Below, in pieces: positions 36,301 through 48,384 of a stretch of DNA of 63,110 nucleotides (positions are counted from its first letter, which is position 1; every line of letters begins with the position of its first letter). The translations under genes and the position numbers were made by a program. The DNA comes from Apostichopus parvimensis (Eukaryota > Echinodermata > Holothuroidea > Aspidochirotida > Stichopodidae), in assembly GCA_000934455.1 (NCBI GenBank), contig KN884409.1, positions 8,152 through 71,261 on the forward strand, in the 5' to 3' direction. The notes beneath the pieces are model-generated. The model saw only the letters and a program-made list of their open reading frames with translations, ran no database searches and was not told the DNA's origin.

Positions 36301-39300
36301 CATTTAATGGCATATCTGAACTGGGAACACCATCACGATAAAGAAATGTTTTTTATTATTTATTAATCTGTGCTTGTTGTAACAAGAGCTCAGAGTGTAT
36401 AAAGCCACCTGCACACACAAGTCAAGATCAGATCTAATTCAGCCTCTGATTTCATAACTTCATGTAAATAAATGTCAGGTTCTGAAAAGTTTGTTCACCC
36501 TGGAAATGCCCATGAATTATTAATACATGGATATTGAAGTAGTAAGATAAAGCAGCATATGCGCTCTTTGTTTAATCTGACATGGCGTCCTTAAGTAGTA
36601 TTAACGAGATTGACAGAGCTTTAATGAATTTGCCTTCCTGTCTCACTCAGAGGATTAAATATACATTTACTGTATGACCTTGAAGAGTGTTGTTCAATTT
36701 ACAGAGATGGTACACATAGTCAAATCATGACGAGACCTGAATGTGTTTCCACAAATATCTAGGCAAGCACTTAACTTTCTTTCTCTCTCATGTCAATGCT
36801 TTATGTCTAATGTTGCTTTTTTTTCTTTCCGATGGCACAAGGAATGTATATATGCGATGGTGATGGCTTTAGTTTGGGTATATGTGTGTATATGTGACAC
36901 CCTGGCTTGTAAACATGATATAAACATAGCTTGCATAAAGACAAAATGTCATGTTATTGAGTGATGTCAAAGACAATTTGAGGTCACCAGTGACCAAAGT
37001 TTGGGGAAACCTTGTATACAAGCTTACTGAACATCTGTGTGGCATTGGTGAATGTCATAGTCAGGAGGTCAAAGGTCAAGTTCACAAATTTTAGCTTTTG
37101 TGAATCTCATAATTGGTATGTTGGTATTCGTTAAAATTTTCTGGGCTGCTTCCGTTATTGGAGGTCAAAGGTCATTTGAGGTCAATAGATGTCAAGGTGT
37201 AAACTTCTTGTAAACATAACTCCAAAATTAAAGCTACAATATATCTGTGAGTTTACAGATACTATAATTTTATTTTGGTGAACATACATCTGGTCAAGTT
37301 CAGTTTAGTTTTGTGAAGGGGTCAATATACAATAGGTCTGAAGGAAACCTTCAAAAGAACACACAGTCAGCCAAGAAATGAATCTACTTCAAAGAGTTCA
37401 TACACTCATGTTGGGTGCATATAAAAACAAAGTCATGTGGCCCTTGTCTGTTTTCACTCACTGAGCATCAAGGGGTCCACAGATTTTCTCAAATGGTCTC
37501 AAAATTTGCTCAAAGTATAAACAGATTATCTCAAATGGACTCAAAATTGGCCTTATTCTCTGTGATATCCACTAGATGGCTTTGGTTTTGAAAATATTTT
37601 CACAGTGAATATTTAATTTCATGTAAATCATTCACTAATAACAGTTATTAAAGGTGTGGTTGGTGGCAGAGCTGATTTGCTAGCTCAAAATAGGTAATAG
37701 AAATGTCAGATACTCTGCAAATGGAATCGAAGAATGGTTATAAGAAAATCAATTTGATCAAATGCCATCTCTTGTCTACTACATAATGACATATATGTAC
37801 CCTCAAATTTGTGCAAATTTAGTTCATTCGATATATACAATAAATTCTCTTTGCTCTTGCAAATATATAGAGTGGTACCATGAATGGAATAAACGTAATT
37901 ATAAATTCTTCCCTTTTTTTGTCATCAGAGGGGAATCCCAGAGAAGTTTGTGAATTACTGGACCCAAGCTTCGAGTGTCAGACATCCTACTTCAATAACC
38001 GACGACAGTAAGGTCGAGAAAGATATCCTAGAGACTCTAGAACCGATCCCCAAGAAGGAAGACGAGGTTATTACCACGACGCCCGACCCATCTGAAAGTC
38101 ATAAGGGAGGGACCACATGCTTACCATCCATCCATAAAGTAACAGAGTACCTGACCAAAGGCTGTGCCTCTGGTGGCCATAGCAATAAAGATATCAAACT
38201 TCCAGAACACTGCGAGCCAGTCCACAAAGAGATGCTACACCTAGCCATGGATATGTTCGCTACGGTCGTGAAACAGACCATCCACTTTGCCAAGAATATT
38301 CCAGGCTTCACGGACCTGACGTGCGACGATCAGGCCGTGCTGATCAAGTCGAGCATAGTGGACGCGCTGCTCTTAAGGTGCACCGAGTCCTTTGAACTCG
38401 AGAAGGGTTACTTGGAGAATCCTTTCAATGGCGATAAGTTTGACATCAATATGATGTACTATATGGGGTTTTCAGCTCTTCCAGAACCAGCGTTTCAGTT
38501 CATGAGGTCTACGAAGGCATGCGGCCTAAACAAAGCAGAGTTTGCACTCCTCACCGCTGCTGCAATTATTGCACCAGGTATAAAGTTATGCAACAGTACT
38601 TTACTATGTAAGGGTTTGCTATTCAGATCCTTGTTTATCAATGTTGTATGCTTCTGTCATGATGATATCTCTCTGTGCAGGGAATAAGGAAATTGAGCAA
38701 AATTTGTACCATTTTGCAAGATTTCTGTCAATTTTTATATTTCCTGGCCTCCCACTACAGCCCCACATTTTTGGTAACTGGCATGTGGGTGTGTGTGCCT
38801 GTGTGTGTATGTGACGTCCCAGCTTGTAAATACAATATCTCAAGATAGGTGACCTCTGCAGTTCTCATATGTGGCAATTCGCTTTGCCATAATTAGTACA
38901 AGAATCCTATTGTTTTGGGTGGAGGTCAATTGTCATTTGGGTCAGTAGAGTACAAAATTTGAAAATCTCAAAAATGCTGTATCTCCAGAACCTGAACATC
39001 AACAGAGCTTATGTATGCAAGGTAGGATAGCCTTATGTAGTGTAAAGTTTTTGCACAATTTGAGTTAGGTCAGAGTTTATTTAAGGGCACCGGGGGTCAA
39101 AACATTATATCCTTGTAAACAGAATATCTCCAGATAGAAAACTTTATTGGATCTCATATCTTGCATGTGGCTGCCCTATAATGAGTACAAGAACCGTCAT
39201 TTGGGGTCATCAAAGGTCTCTTTAAAGCCTTACAGACACAAACCTTGTAAACACAGTATCCCAAGATAGTTTGCATCACATAGCTCATATTTGGCATGTC

Positions 39301-40268
39301 TTTCTTGTAGTGAGTACAAGAACCCTATTATTTTGGGTGGAGGTCAAAGATCATTGGGGGTCAGCAGAGGTCCAAATGGTCAAAATATCAAAGTTCTTTA
39401 TCTTTGAGAACTTTACCTTCCAAAGAGATTATAATGCATGGTAGATTACCCAAATGATAAGTAAAATCCTCCACAATTTGGAGCAGGTGAAAGCTCAGTT
39501 TAGGTTTGCAGAAGTCAAACCTTATGAAATTTCTAAAGTTCAGGTCTCAATGAAGATGTGAAACTTATGCTGATTTGACTTCCCCATATGTAGTAGAACT
39601 TCCTTGCTGTTTTAGGTGAAGGTCAAAGGTTGGCATAGGGTACACACAGTATGAACTTCAGCCAGAGTTAGCTTGCAAAGTACTCTTGTGTTGCATATGT
39701 AATGTATTTAAAGTCAAGTAACTGCTGGGAGGGCTTTCCTTTCTGGTTCTCTATTCCAAACTTGTCATGATTTCTTTTATTTTGTTAATCCTTGCTGGTG
39801 GCAAATATTTTTGATGTAATGTTATATTTTAAAAATTTTCGTATAGCAAATGTAGCACAGAATCTCTTAGCCTGTTGGTTTTCTGATTTTCTATGTTGTA
39901 CCAACAGCCTATTATATTTTATGTTGGCCATTAGTAACTGTAGAAACTGTTCTTCCAAATTACAGGCAATGTGATATTAAATGTTCCTGATTGACATGTT
40001 ATGCTGTTTTTGTCTTCCACTCACAGATCGTTCAGACCTCAAGAATCGTGACTTAGCAGAAAGTATGCAGACACTCTTAATTTCAACACTGTACTCAGCA
40101 ACCAAACATTTCCACCCAGACAAACCCTTACTCTTTGCAAACCTTATGTCCAAGCTAACCACTTTGAGGGACATGTCGGTACTGCACCTCAGTGAACTTA
40201 TGGAGGTCCAGGTTCGTGAGACAGACCTGAGTCCTCTCGTCGTGGAACTGTTCGGCCTGGACTCGTGA
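33362..40268 (+). CDS. Nuclear receptor, NR1 group, VDR/PXR-like (4 coding exons, 501 aa)
   Basis: Coding exons 33362-33770, 34886-35091, 37929-38577 and 40027-40268 join in phase to 501 residues. Order: an acidic and serine-rich A/B region (1-65); a two-finger DNA-binding domain with zinc ligands Cys68/71/85/88 and Cys104/110/120/123; a basic hinge (RMKRKKKRPRSPK) usable as a nuclear localisation signal; then a ligand-binding domain with the signature FAKNIPGFTDLTCDDQ (about 325-340) and an AF-2 helix LVVELF (492-497). The ligand-binding domain reads closest to vitamin D receptor/PXR (IPGFxDLTxxDQ, KSS, APDR, PLVxELFG). The DNA-binding domain is atypical: the P-box is CEGCKS and the usual FFRR is FFLR. 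It would act in the nucleus as a ligand-regulated transcription factor, probably with RXR. NR1I versus NR1J or an NR1H relative cannot be settled here. Acceptor 34886 was chosen because the later AG at 34930-34931 breaks frame. Confidence 0.9.
36964..37345 (+). repeat. Degenerate AGGTCA-rich repeat in a nuclear receptor intron
   Basis: The segment holds many GTCAAAG/AGGTCA words (36968, 36980-37000, 37066, 37073, 37162, 37169, 37179), with TTGTAAACATAACTCC-type phrases between. The same phrases reappear at 38819-39680, so both belong to one dispersed or formerly tandem repeat family. Confidence 0.7.
37162..37184 (+). promoter_or_regulatory. Three AGGTCA half-sites in DR1 plus DR4 spacing
   Basis: Exact AGGTCA half-sites lie at 37162-37167, 37169-37174 and 37179-37184, giving spacers of 1 and 4 nt. 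Another exact DR1 lies at 37066-37078. By established receptor biology, DR1 and DR4 repeats bind RXR heterodimers. The sites sit inside a repeat family, so a regulatory role is only a hypothesis. Confidence 0.3.
38578..40026 (+). other. Last intron of the nuclear receptor
   Basis: It separates the exon ending in APD from the exon encoding helices 10-12, at the position where VDR reads SPDRPG. Most of the intron is filled by a degenerate tandem array (38819-39680). Confidence 0.65.
38819..39680 (+). repeat. Degenerate tandem array with TTGTAAACACAATATC and AGGTCAA phrases
   Basis: Three diverged copies of a phrase like CTTGTAAACACAGTATC start near 38823, 39112 and 39244. Each is followed by AGTACAAGAACCCTAT (38897, 39184, 39313; a fourth, worn copy is near 39588) and GGGTGGAGGTCAA or a variant. 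Spacing of about 130-290 bp shows units with deletions. Half-site-like words (AGGTCA 38933 and 39341, AGATCA 39348) recur. The array is noncoding. Confidence 0.75.
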
Positions 40269-40471
40269 CAGACGTACCGACCTTGAAGATGCATGTGCTT
40301 TGCAACGGGTATTCAGTCTTCTCTTGTAGTTACAAGTTTTGTACGCAACTTATTTTTCATGACTTGTGAGTATGGCATCTAGGTACTCATCTTTGTGATG
40401 CTGGGTGGGGAACCAAGCAGCTATCTTATGAAACTGGTCTCTAAAGTGTTGGTACTGAAGTTGAAGATGGG

Positions 40472-40680
40472 CTTCAAGATCCAAGCCGTGCCACCTTATT
40501 AATATTGTCCTGCAATGAGGGTAGCTGGTGTGGTGATGTTCTTCAAGATCCAAGCCGTGCTACCTTATTAATATTGTCCTACAATGAGTGCAGCTGGTAT
40601 GGTGATACTCTTCAAGATCCAAGTAACCTTATCAAGAGGGGTCCTGCATTTGAGGATAGCCACTTGGTGGTGCTCTCCAA
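40472..40680 (+). repeat. 69-bp tandem repeat in the nuclear receptor 3' UTR
   Basis: CTTCAAGATCCAAG begins units at 40472, 40541 and 40610, an exact 69-bp period. The first two units are nearly identical (CTTATTAATATTGTCCT, GCAATGAGGGTAGCTGGTG) and the third is decayed. Because 69 is a multiple of 3, a repetitive ORF stays open from 40505 to 40723. It lacks family resemblance and follows the receptor stop codon, so I do not call it a gene. Confidence 0.88.
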
Positions 40681-41324
40681 GATGCATGATGTAATCTCCT
40701 TCAAAGAGAGTCTGGGGTTGTAGAATGATTCTTGATTATAAAACTTCAAGATCTTTGCAGCCATGTTATTGATAAGGTTCCTGTTGCCATGGTACCCATT
40801 TCATTTGGAGTGTTCTTCAAGCTGCCATGTTTTTCACAGAGTCTCTGAAACTGAGAGTGAAATTCTGGAAGAGCTATCTATGGAATTGACAAGAGTCAGT
40901 TCCTGGTTTGAAACAAAAACAAAATAGTTTCTCAAAATTGCCAAAATTCATTTGACACCAAGAACTTGGTGTAGAAGACATTAGAGGATTTTCACAGCTA
41001 ATTATAAAGGCAGCATAAACCTGATTAAAACAAAGGGTTAATGGAAGAGATGGCTTTTCCTCTCATGCATCTGAAATAGCATTGCACTTTCTATCATTTG
41101 AAATCAGGTAACATTTGTCTACGTTCACAGTATTTTCAACGACCTCGTCTGAAACGTATCTCCAGGCTACAAGTAGATCCCAGGCAGTGGTGGTTTCATT
41201 GTTGCACTTTACAATAGCAGTGTATGTAATGCTCATTGATTGCTAGTTATTATGTGCTTATGAAAGAGGAAACAGTTTAACTTTCAGATATGAACCTCCA
41301 CATTGGTTCTAATTATATTCTGTG

Positions 41325-41330
41325 AATAAA
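41325..41330 (+). other. Candidate polyadenylation signal of the nuclear receptor
   Basis: AATAAA in the context TCTGTGAATAAACACC, about 1.06 kb after the stop codon. There is no transcript evidence. Confidence 0.3.
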
Positions 41331-41727
41331 CACCTATTTTGGACATACAACATAACGTTGCAAAATTTTGATATAGCCTTTCAATCACCTCAGGTGTAGA
41401 TTATTTTTACTGCACGTAAAAATATGAGTGGGTAAATATGACTGTAGGATTCAAGACATTCAATTTTGACAAGAGTAAAACTTCCCAAATGTCTTTGTAA
41501 TATATTTTCTTCCAAATAATTTCCTTTTCTCTCTCATATACCCAGCAGAAAGTTTTCATGTTGCTTCGCCTATTTAGGAAAGCATTATCAAGATGGTTGT
41601 TATGGGCTTCAGTAGTGCTACAGATAAGGAAAGTGTTCATTTATGTATGAAATGGGTTTGGTGTTTGAACACTCCAGTTATTCTTTGAAGTTAATACTGG
41701 CTGTGTTTTACAAGGTATCATCAAGTT

Positions 41728-41961
41728 CAGGGGTTATCAATGAACTTTCCAGAGATAAATATATGTTGTAGTAAAGGGTCAGATAAAACTAAACAACCTA
41801 CCTACCTGCTGTCAGCATTGTGCAGGATATGCAGGTTGGGTGCTCCAGCCTAAGGTAGTGAGGGCCTGCTTCGTCAATCTTCTGTTTTTTGTGGGCCGGA
41901 TTCAAATTTGTTGTGGGCTGGATTTGGCCTAGTGTTGACGGTTGCCTATTGAGAACCACTG
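41728..41961. mobile_element. Possible decayed hAT/Charlie-like element
   Basis: The right end, GCCTATTGAGAACCACTG, reads on the other strand as CAGTGGTTCTCAATAGGC, very like termini of hAT-Charlie elements. The left end CAGGGGTTATCAAT at 41728 matches it with two differences. No flanking 8-bp duplication is visible, and there is no coding capacity. Confidence 0.4.
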
Positions 41962-44660
41962 AACACAGAATGCATCCCACATCTGTTTTGTATATCTCAT
42001 GACACATGTTTTCAACCTAAAAGAAGGTCTCAACGGCCTCTCTAAATAAATATCAGTTTCTTAGCCTAGACTCGCAACTCTTCTGTAGCATATATACATA
42101 GGCCTAGCCTATTTTTAATATAAAACTCTGGACAGAAGTTGATGTTATAAAGAGATTTAAGACTTAATGAAGCAATATCAAGCTAATGTTCAGATATTTC
42201 TACTTCTATAGCTGCATTGTGTTGGGTGTTACCGTGGCAACACTCTAAACAAGCAAAGCAGTGGTCACACATACTTTGGTAACCCGTCATCAGTATTAGC
42301 CCCAAAAATGCTAGAAAGTCCAATAGTGGTCACACCTCAAACTTAAACATTTTTTTGACTGCCGCTGTAAAAGCAGTTACTGATACTGCTCAGTGACTGG
42401 GAGTAATAAGAGCCTCTATAGGGAAGGTAATTTTGAACGCTTCTAGCAATCGTTAGTGTGCTATAATAAGGGCAGCCTCACTGATGACCTTTGTGTACAA
42501 CCATTTGACAACACCTAGTTAGTGACAGTTTAAGCAAGTTTAATGTAATAATATTGTTCTTTCATTTGTAGACCACTGAGACTTTCTGGACTAAAATTAA
42601 CATATCATGTTTTCAGGTATTAACTGATCTTTCCTTGGCCCTGTGAATGTGATACCATCAGAAGACAGAATGTGGGCAAATTTGACACAATGTGCAGCTA
42701 TAAAGTGCAACCCCCCCCCATCCCCCTGTATAGGTGGCATGGATATTTATAGCTTGACTTTCTAGTAGAGAATGTATAAATTGTCTGTTCACCATTAAAA
42801 ACCGTATTAAACTTTTATTTGTTAGCTCCAAAAACTAAAGACATTGTCCACATTCTTTTTGTTGGATATTTGTATGGGTGATGCTTGTCAATGTCACTTT
42901 CAAGGTTGCAGTAGTGAAATGTAACCTTGGTGGTTTTAATAAACAACAGAGTAGGCAAAATGAATATATTTCTATAAGTCACAATGTTGGGAAAGAAATG
43001 TTCTTGAATGCCATTTGTGGTGTCAAGTTTCATGAAAGCAAATGATTATGAAGCCAAAAAAACCCATCTATTTGTCATCTAATTCTTTATTCAAAGAGTT
43101 TGATTTGTTTTGTAACGACGACTAGATTCCTATTTGCCTCTTCCTCTTTGTAAAAGAGAAGATCATCTCATTTGAAGGAACTTATTCAAGAGCAAACTGC
43201 AGTGGGGGGGGGGGGGGGGTACAAAAAAGTACAATTTTGCATTGCTTGCCAAATCAGATGAATTTCTCGGTAGCGAAATGCAGAATGTCTTTGACAGCCA
43301 TGTCAGAAAAGTGAGCAGAAAAGGAGAAAGTAAAAAATGTAATGAAATTGCGGAGCACAGTTAATATGTGATAGTAATTCATGACAATGCAATTTAAACA
43401 GTTGAGTCAAGAATTTGCAGTGATTTTTGACAAAAACTACAGATGTCATTGCCCTGATTTCTTGCAAAATTTATTATGTACTTAGAATGTCTATCTAAAA
43501 CTGCTTCCATCTGTCCAAAACTATTAAACAGTTTTTTGAAGATGTTGCTAATAGAGATCATTTGCATTATAAACTAAAGTTTAACACAATCATTGCTAAC
43601 TGACATTGATATTTAGAGAAAGACTACTTGTGTGAAGCATTGTCTATATAGATAATGATGCAGTGTAAAAGTAAGTTAATGATGCAGTTATGAATGGCGT
43701 AACATGTCTAAGGGATGGTGGTGGTACAGGTATACAAAATGAAAGTCCAAATGTATATCTCTTGGATTAAGATGTTTAATACCTGAACCATTTCATGTAT
43801 GTATCAGGTATCCGTGGATTGGGAGGACAGGGCATAGTAGCTTTCACCCTCATCTATGATCTATGTTATTTATGTTCGTCTTGTAGAAATGTTTGAGGGT
43901 ACATGAGTGAGGTATACATTTACTCAAGGAAAGTGGTGTTTGCAGTAGAAGTAAAATCCCACAGCATTTATATAAACTTTCAAAATGGTATGAAGGAAAA
44001 ATTTTATATCTTTGAAACCGGCAGCCAAATTTTCGTGTGAGATTTAATCGATTAGTTACTTCCGTTCAAATATTGATACTGTTTTGGCATTTATTTATTC
44101 AAGGTTCATAAAACTGACAAATTAAAATGTATTGAATGAAGAATTGCAAAGAAAAATTTAAATGTGACATTATGAAGTATTGTAATGTTGATAGTATTGT
44201 TATTAAATGAAAAATAGGTCCATCCCTGCACTAATCATTCTATTCACATTTTATAATAATATACCCTATCTGTATATAAAATTAGAACCAAGACTACTGA
44301 AAGCTTATAATGTATATGATCAAAATAGACGACTATCAGAGCTGTTAAAATTGACATCTACTATCTTCTTTGTCATTTTTGAAGTGTTCAAAAGGTTGAA
44401 GTGTTCCAAATTGGTCTGTGGATTTGACAACATGAATCTACTGATGCTGTGAATTGTGTATTAGGGTTGGATGCTCAAGGCTTTTTTTCCCTAGTGTGGT
44501 CTTATGGAGGCAACCTCCTAGTATTCCTTGCAAGATGCATTTGGATGGTTTGTATTCCCACGGGCAGCGGAGGGAGGAAGGTAATACAATTCTTTAGAAG
44601 GAATTGTTGAAAATAGATAAAGACATTGTTTACTGAGAGTTAGGGATTTCATGAAGACAT

Positions 44661-44935
44661 TTAAAGGCATTGAAGACTCGCCCCAAACCGTGTGCCTTGT
44701 TATCTTTTATGTAGACCTGAGATGTTCACGCTGCTATGTACACTGTGTTGTGGGTATTGACCGTAGCTGTATGTATTGACTGTACACTAGTGTTTAATTA
44801 CCAACGGTAGCAAGCTGTGTGTGTATTTTCTGGGATCGATGGTGGTGTCTAACACTTCTGTTACACCTCATTCGAAACTAGGTCAGATGACCCGCATGAG
44901 ACGTTTCTTTGTGCGCGAGTCTTCACACCCTTTAA
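44661..44935. mobile_element. TTAA-flanked MITE, short copy (piggyBac-like)
   Basis: It is bounded by TTAA at 44661-44664 and 44932-44935. The termini AAAGGCATTGAAGACTCGC and GCGAGTCTTCACACCCTTT are inverted and imperfect. It aligns with 15078-15450 over nearly its whole length (for example GTAGCAAGCTGTGTGTGTAT, GGATCGATGGTGGTGT, CATTCGAAACTAGGTCA), lacking about 95 bp near the left end. Confidence 0.78.
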
Positions 44936-47900
44936 GGATAAAATTTTACTAGACAGGTATTGAATACCCATCAACATCTCTTAAATATGATAAAATGTGT
45001 AAACAAGTCTGTTAGAGTAGAGAAGACAAGAAATATATAGAGTTGATGTTTGCAAGTTTTATGTGAATGCCAGGAACAGGACACACACAAACCACAAAAT
45101 AATTAAACCAAGAGAAGTCAAAGCTTACACTAAGGTCACTTTAGGCCTTATTGAGAAGACAGAATGAGAAAATTGCAAAACAAAAATAATTAACTTAAAA
45201 CAATAAAGAAATACAAGAAAATGAAAATATTGGCTTATATAAATACAGTAATTAATGTAAGGAGTAAAACATTTAATAGATATTACACCAGTTGTTGTTC
45301 ATAAAGCTACATTTACATTAGTGTTACATCTATAACATCAGGAATGAGAGGATGGGAACAAGGTGTGTGTGGGGTGGGGGGGGGTACAGGTTGATTTTTC
45401 ACTAAGATATGATCTGACAAACTTTCATTAAAAGTAATGTAACAATTATGGGATTTCTCAGAGGCAGGCATCACACTTTAATCAACCTTGGTATGTTTGA
45501 CATCAGAATATGTTGAAAATCTATTCACGTTATCGAGTTTTACAATATTCAGCAGAGACGGAGTGGCTGCTTCAACATTGCAAAGAAACGGACAGACTTC
45601 TCCAACATCGACCAACACAATTCTTCTACTTTGTTGTTTAAAGAAAAAACAGACAGGCCTCTTCAATACTGACATGGAAACAAACAACCCATAAAACTTT
45701 CCAACTGAAATATAGGTTTTTTGTGTTTCTTTTGCATTTGACTTATAACATCTGAGTTTCGCCAGAGTAAACTTTCTACTGAAACATGCATCACTCAACA
45801 GGTTTAAGAAAAACTGATAGTTTCCATTTCTTAAGGACTAAATCAATCTCCTATTTTTGCTCTGCAGCCTTGCCCTGACAAATTTTGAATTGTGCCGACT
45901 GGGAAAAGAAAGAACTGTTTTTTGTCTATCCTCTTACATATTTAGCAAAAAATCAAACACTTTTTTTTTTCAATGACACCTTTATAGAGGGAAGAGGGAA
46001 ACAAAGTAAATATTGTCATAAACAGATTGACCCAGAAAATACAACCTTTATCAACAGCTTGAGACAAGTAGGAAAATGTCTACACACAGCCAAACTCTAC
46101 TCTACAACTAACTCTACTCTATAAACCAACAGTAATTCAGCCATTTAATTTCCTCTTTGAACACTCACAGAGGTGACAATACAGTTTCTCTGTTACTAAT
46201 AATAGTTAGCACAGATGACAAATATTTACTGCTATCTTGTTTTATATTTTACATCAGTATTACAAAAGCCTATTAATAACTGTACAACCAATAATATACC
46301 TCCAAACCGCCAATGACCATTTTAATAAACGTGGCTACCCAAACTGCTTGACTTCACCACTTTGAAACTATACAGATATTTCTTCTTTTTTTAATTTTTT
46401 TTTTATTTCGTAGCTCTGTACAATAAGTCATATTCACAGACAAATTCAAACCAATGGTCACCAATAAAAACTCTGTAAGATAGAAGAAGAATTGCTACAA
46501 AGATTGGAGAACTTATTTCAATGAAATTAACATACTGAGAATAATAAATACTATCAATCAACAAACATTTTTTTTATTATAATAACTTCTAAATTAAAAA
46601 TTTAAATAGCCAATTGGTTTTCTTTTCTCTTTTTTTTAAAGTATTTTACACTTCAAGACATGGTTTTGAATACATAACTACCCAATTTTTCTTTAAAAAA
46701 TATTAACTCAAACTGAGTAACAGGCTCTGAAGAACGATAAATTTTACATTAAAAAAATAAAAACCAAGCAAAATAGTTCAGTTAAGGAATCATTTCTTCC
46801 ACTCAATTTTGTTAAAGTTTGTAAAACTCTTGTGTGCTACCCCAGCAACGAATACTCAGACCACATGTATGTAATGTGACAGTCCGATGATATCCTTCCT
46901 TATTGCAGGTTTGGTATCCTGTGAAAACAATACATCAGACTGTGCATCTATGGTTTTGTTCTTATATGGACAGCTTGGTACGACGTCAAACACTTTGCAT
47001 ATGTCATACTAAGTCAAAAACTTCTCAAATGTTCGTACCTGGTCAGTTTCAGAGTCTAACTTCCAAACAACAGCGACGACTCCAAACCAAGGGCATCTTT
47101 ACTGCGCTTAATGTAACGAACAGAGTATCATCTGCAATACAGATAGTGCGACAGTAGTGTGTAGACAGGTGAGTAAGGAACAATCTAACCACTGTCTACA
47201 TTCCAATGTATGACATAGAAATTACAAGCAAAAAGAAAACTTGATAGAACTTTAAAAAAGGGTGAGAGGTATTAAAGTTGAAATAAAATAAAATAAATAA
47301 TCATTTAAATCTCTCTTAAGTAATCCTTCAAGTCCATCAAATCCTTGTCCAAACATGTTCATGACAAACTAGACCAGGATAAAGAAAACAACCATTGTTA
47401 GAAATAAGGCTTTTCAAATGAAATATCTTATGGCAGTACAAATTTATTATTAGAGTAAACCTTATGATCTGAATCACGGCTATATTTGAATCATCTTTGT
47501 TTATATAACGTCATCACATTTGGTTGCAACCTGCCATGTAGTAAGAGCACCCACATATGCTGACAGGCACTCCTTTCTTTGCTAATAATAATAAACTCTT
47601 GAGAAAGAGGGGGCTGATGTGAAGCTCTTCTCGATAAAAGTCAGTGATGGGTATTAGTGTATATACAGTAGGAAGAAGATGTTGTTGAAAGTAAGTTCAT
47701 TAGCTTTTAGGTGAACATTGATTTCATACCTCCATGACAGGTACCAAAGTGTGACAAATATGCAAGCCCCAAAACACCATGAAATGGGCGACAATGTAGG
47801 GTGACACACATTGTTCAAAACCTTTGTCAATGATTACCACAATCAGGAAGGGGGGGGAGGGGGAGGGGGATATTTTGGCAAATATGGGTGTCATTTCAAA

Positions 47901-48384
47901 CCCTGAAATTATTGTTTTTAAGTTCAGTGTCCCTGTTGTTCATTTTTTAATCCTTTTGATTCTGACCATGAGACAGCTAGCATCTAAACCTATGGCACAC
48001 TGGCTGTTTACAACACAATTATCAAAATTGCAAATTAATATTCAAAAGATGACCCTAAGACCTTTTGTTTACCCTCAAAAAATATTCTCTTCCATCTGCA
48101 ATGATCTCTATTTGTGACTCTTTTATAGCCATGACACAAGAGTAAATGTAATGAGATGGTTGTGTCATATTGGGTGTTAGAACTGTGTGTAACTATATAG
48201 CAGAGAAAAATGCAATGTAGACACACTAATGTTTAGTTAGCTTGGGTCAGCAGTAGCTGTTAATTAAGCACTTACATCCATACATTAGAATAAATATTGT
48301 TTTACAATCTTGGTTTAACATTTATTTATAGCCAAGCCAAGCCACATGTTTAAAAAGATTGTGCTTACAGAGATTCACTAATAA
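44936..48384 (-). other. Spacer downstream of pellino, possibly including its 3' UTR
   Basis: No coding exon is recognised on either strand. The sequence is AT-rich with T-runs (45960, 46387-46405, 46569) and an AAATAAAATAAAATAAATAA microsatellite near 47282. On the minus strand many TTTATT words could serve as polyadenylation signals; none can be chosen. Confidence 0.4.

Larger units (their letters stand above)
35092..37928 (+). other. Nuclear receptor intron between hinge and ligand-binding exons
   Basis: This is the largest intron of the gene. The first 1.8 kb is AT-rich and featureless. A half-site-rich segment occupies 36964-37345. No extra exon is needed, since the flanking exons both end in phase 0. 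Confidence 0.6.
40269..44660 (+). other. Nuclear receptor 3' UTR and downstream spacer
   Basis: No other gene is recognised. After the stop the sequence holds a 69-bp tandem repeat. An AATAAA at 41325-41330 is the first good polyadenylation candidate, and another lies at 42939-42944. A G-run of about 16 at 43204-43219 and a C-run near 42711 are simple-sequence features. Confidence 0.45.

Noticed and set aside
40505..40723. A 72-codon gene after the nuclear receptor
   Set aside because: The frame is kept open by the 69-bp repeat and has no resemblance to known proteins; it is more likely 3' UTR.
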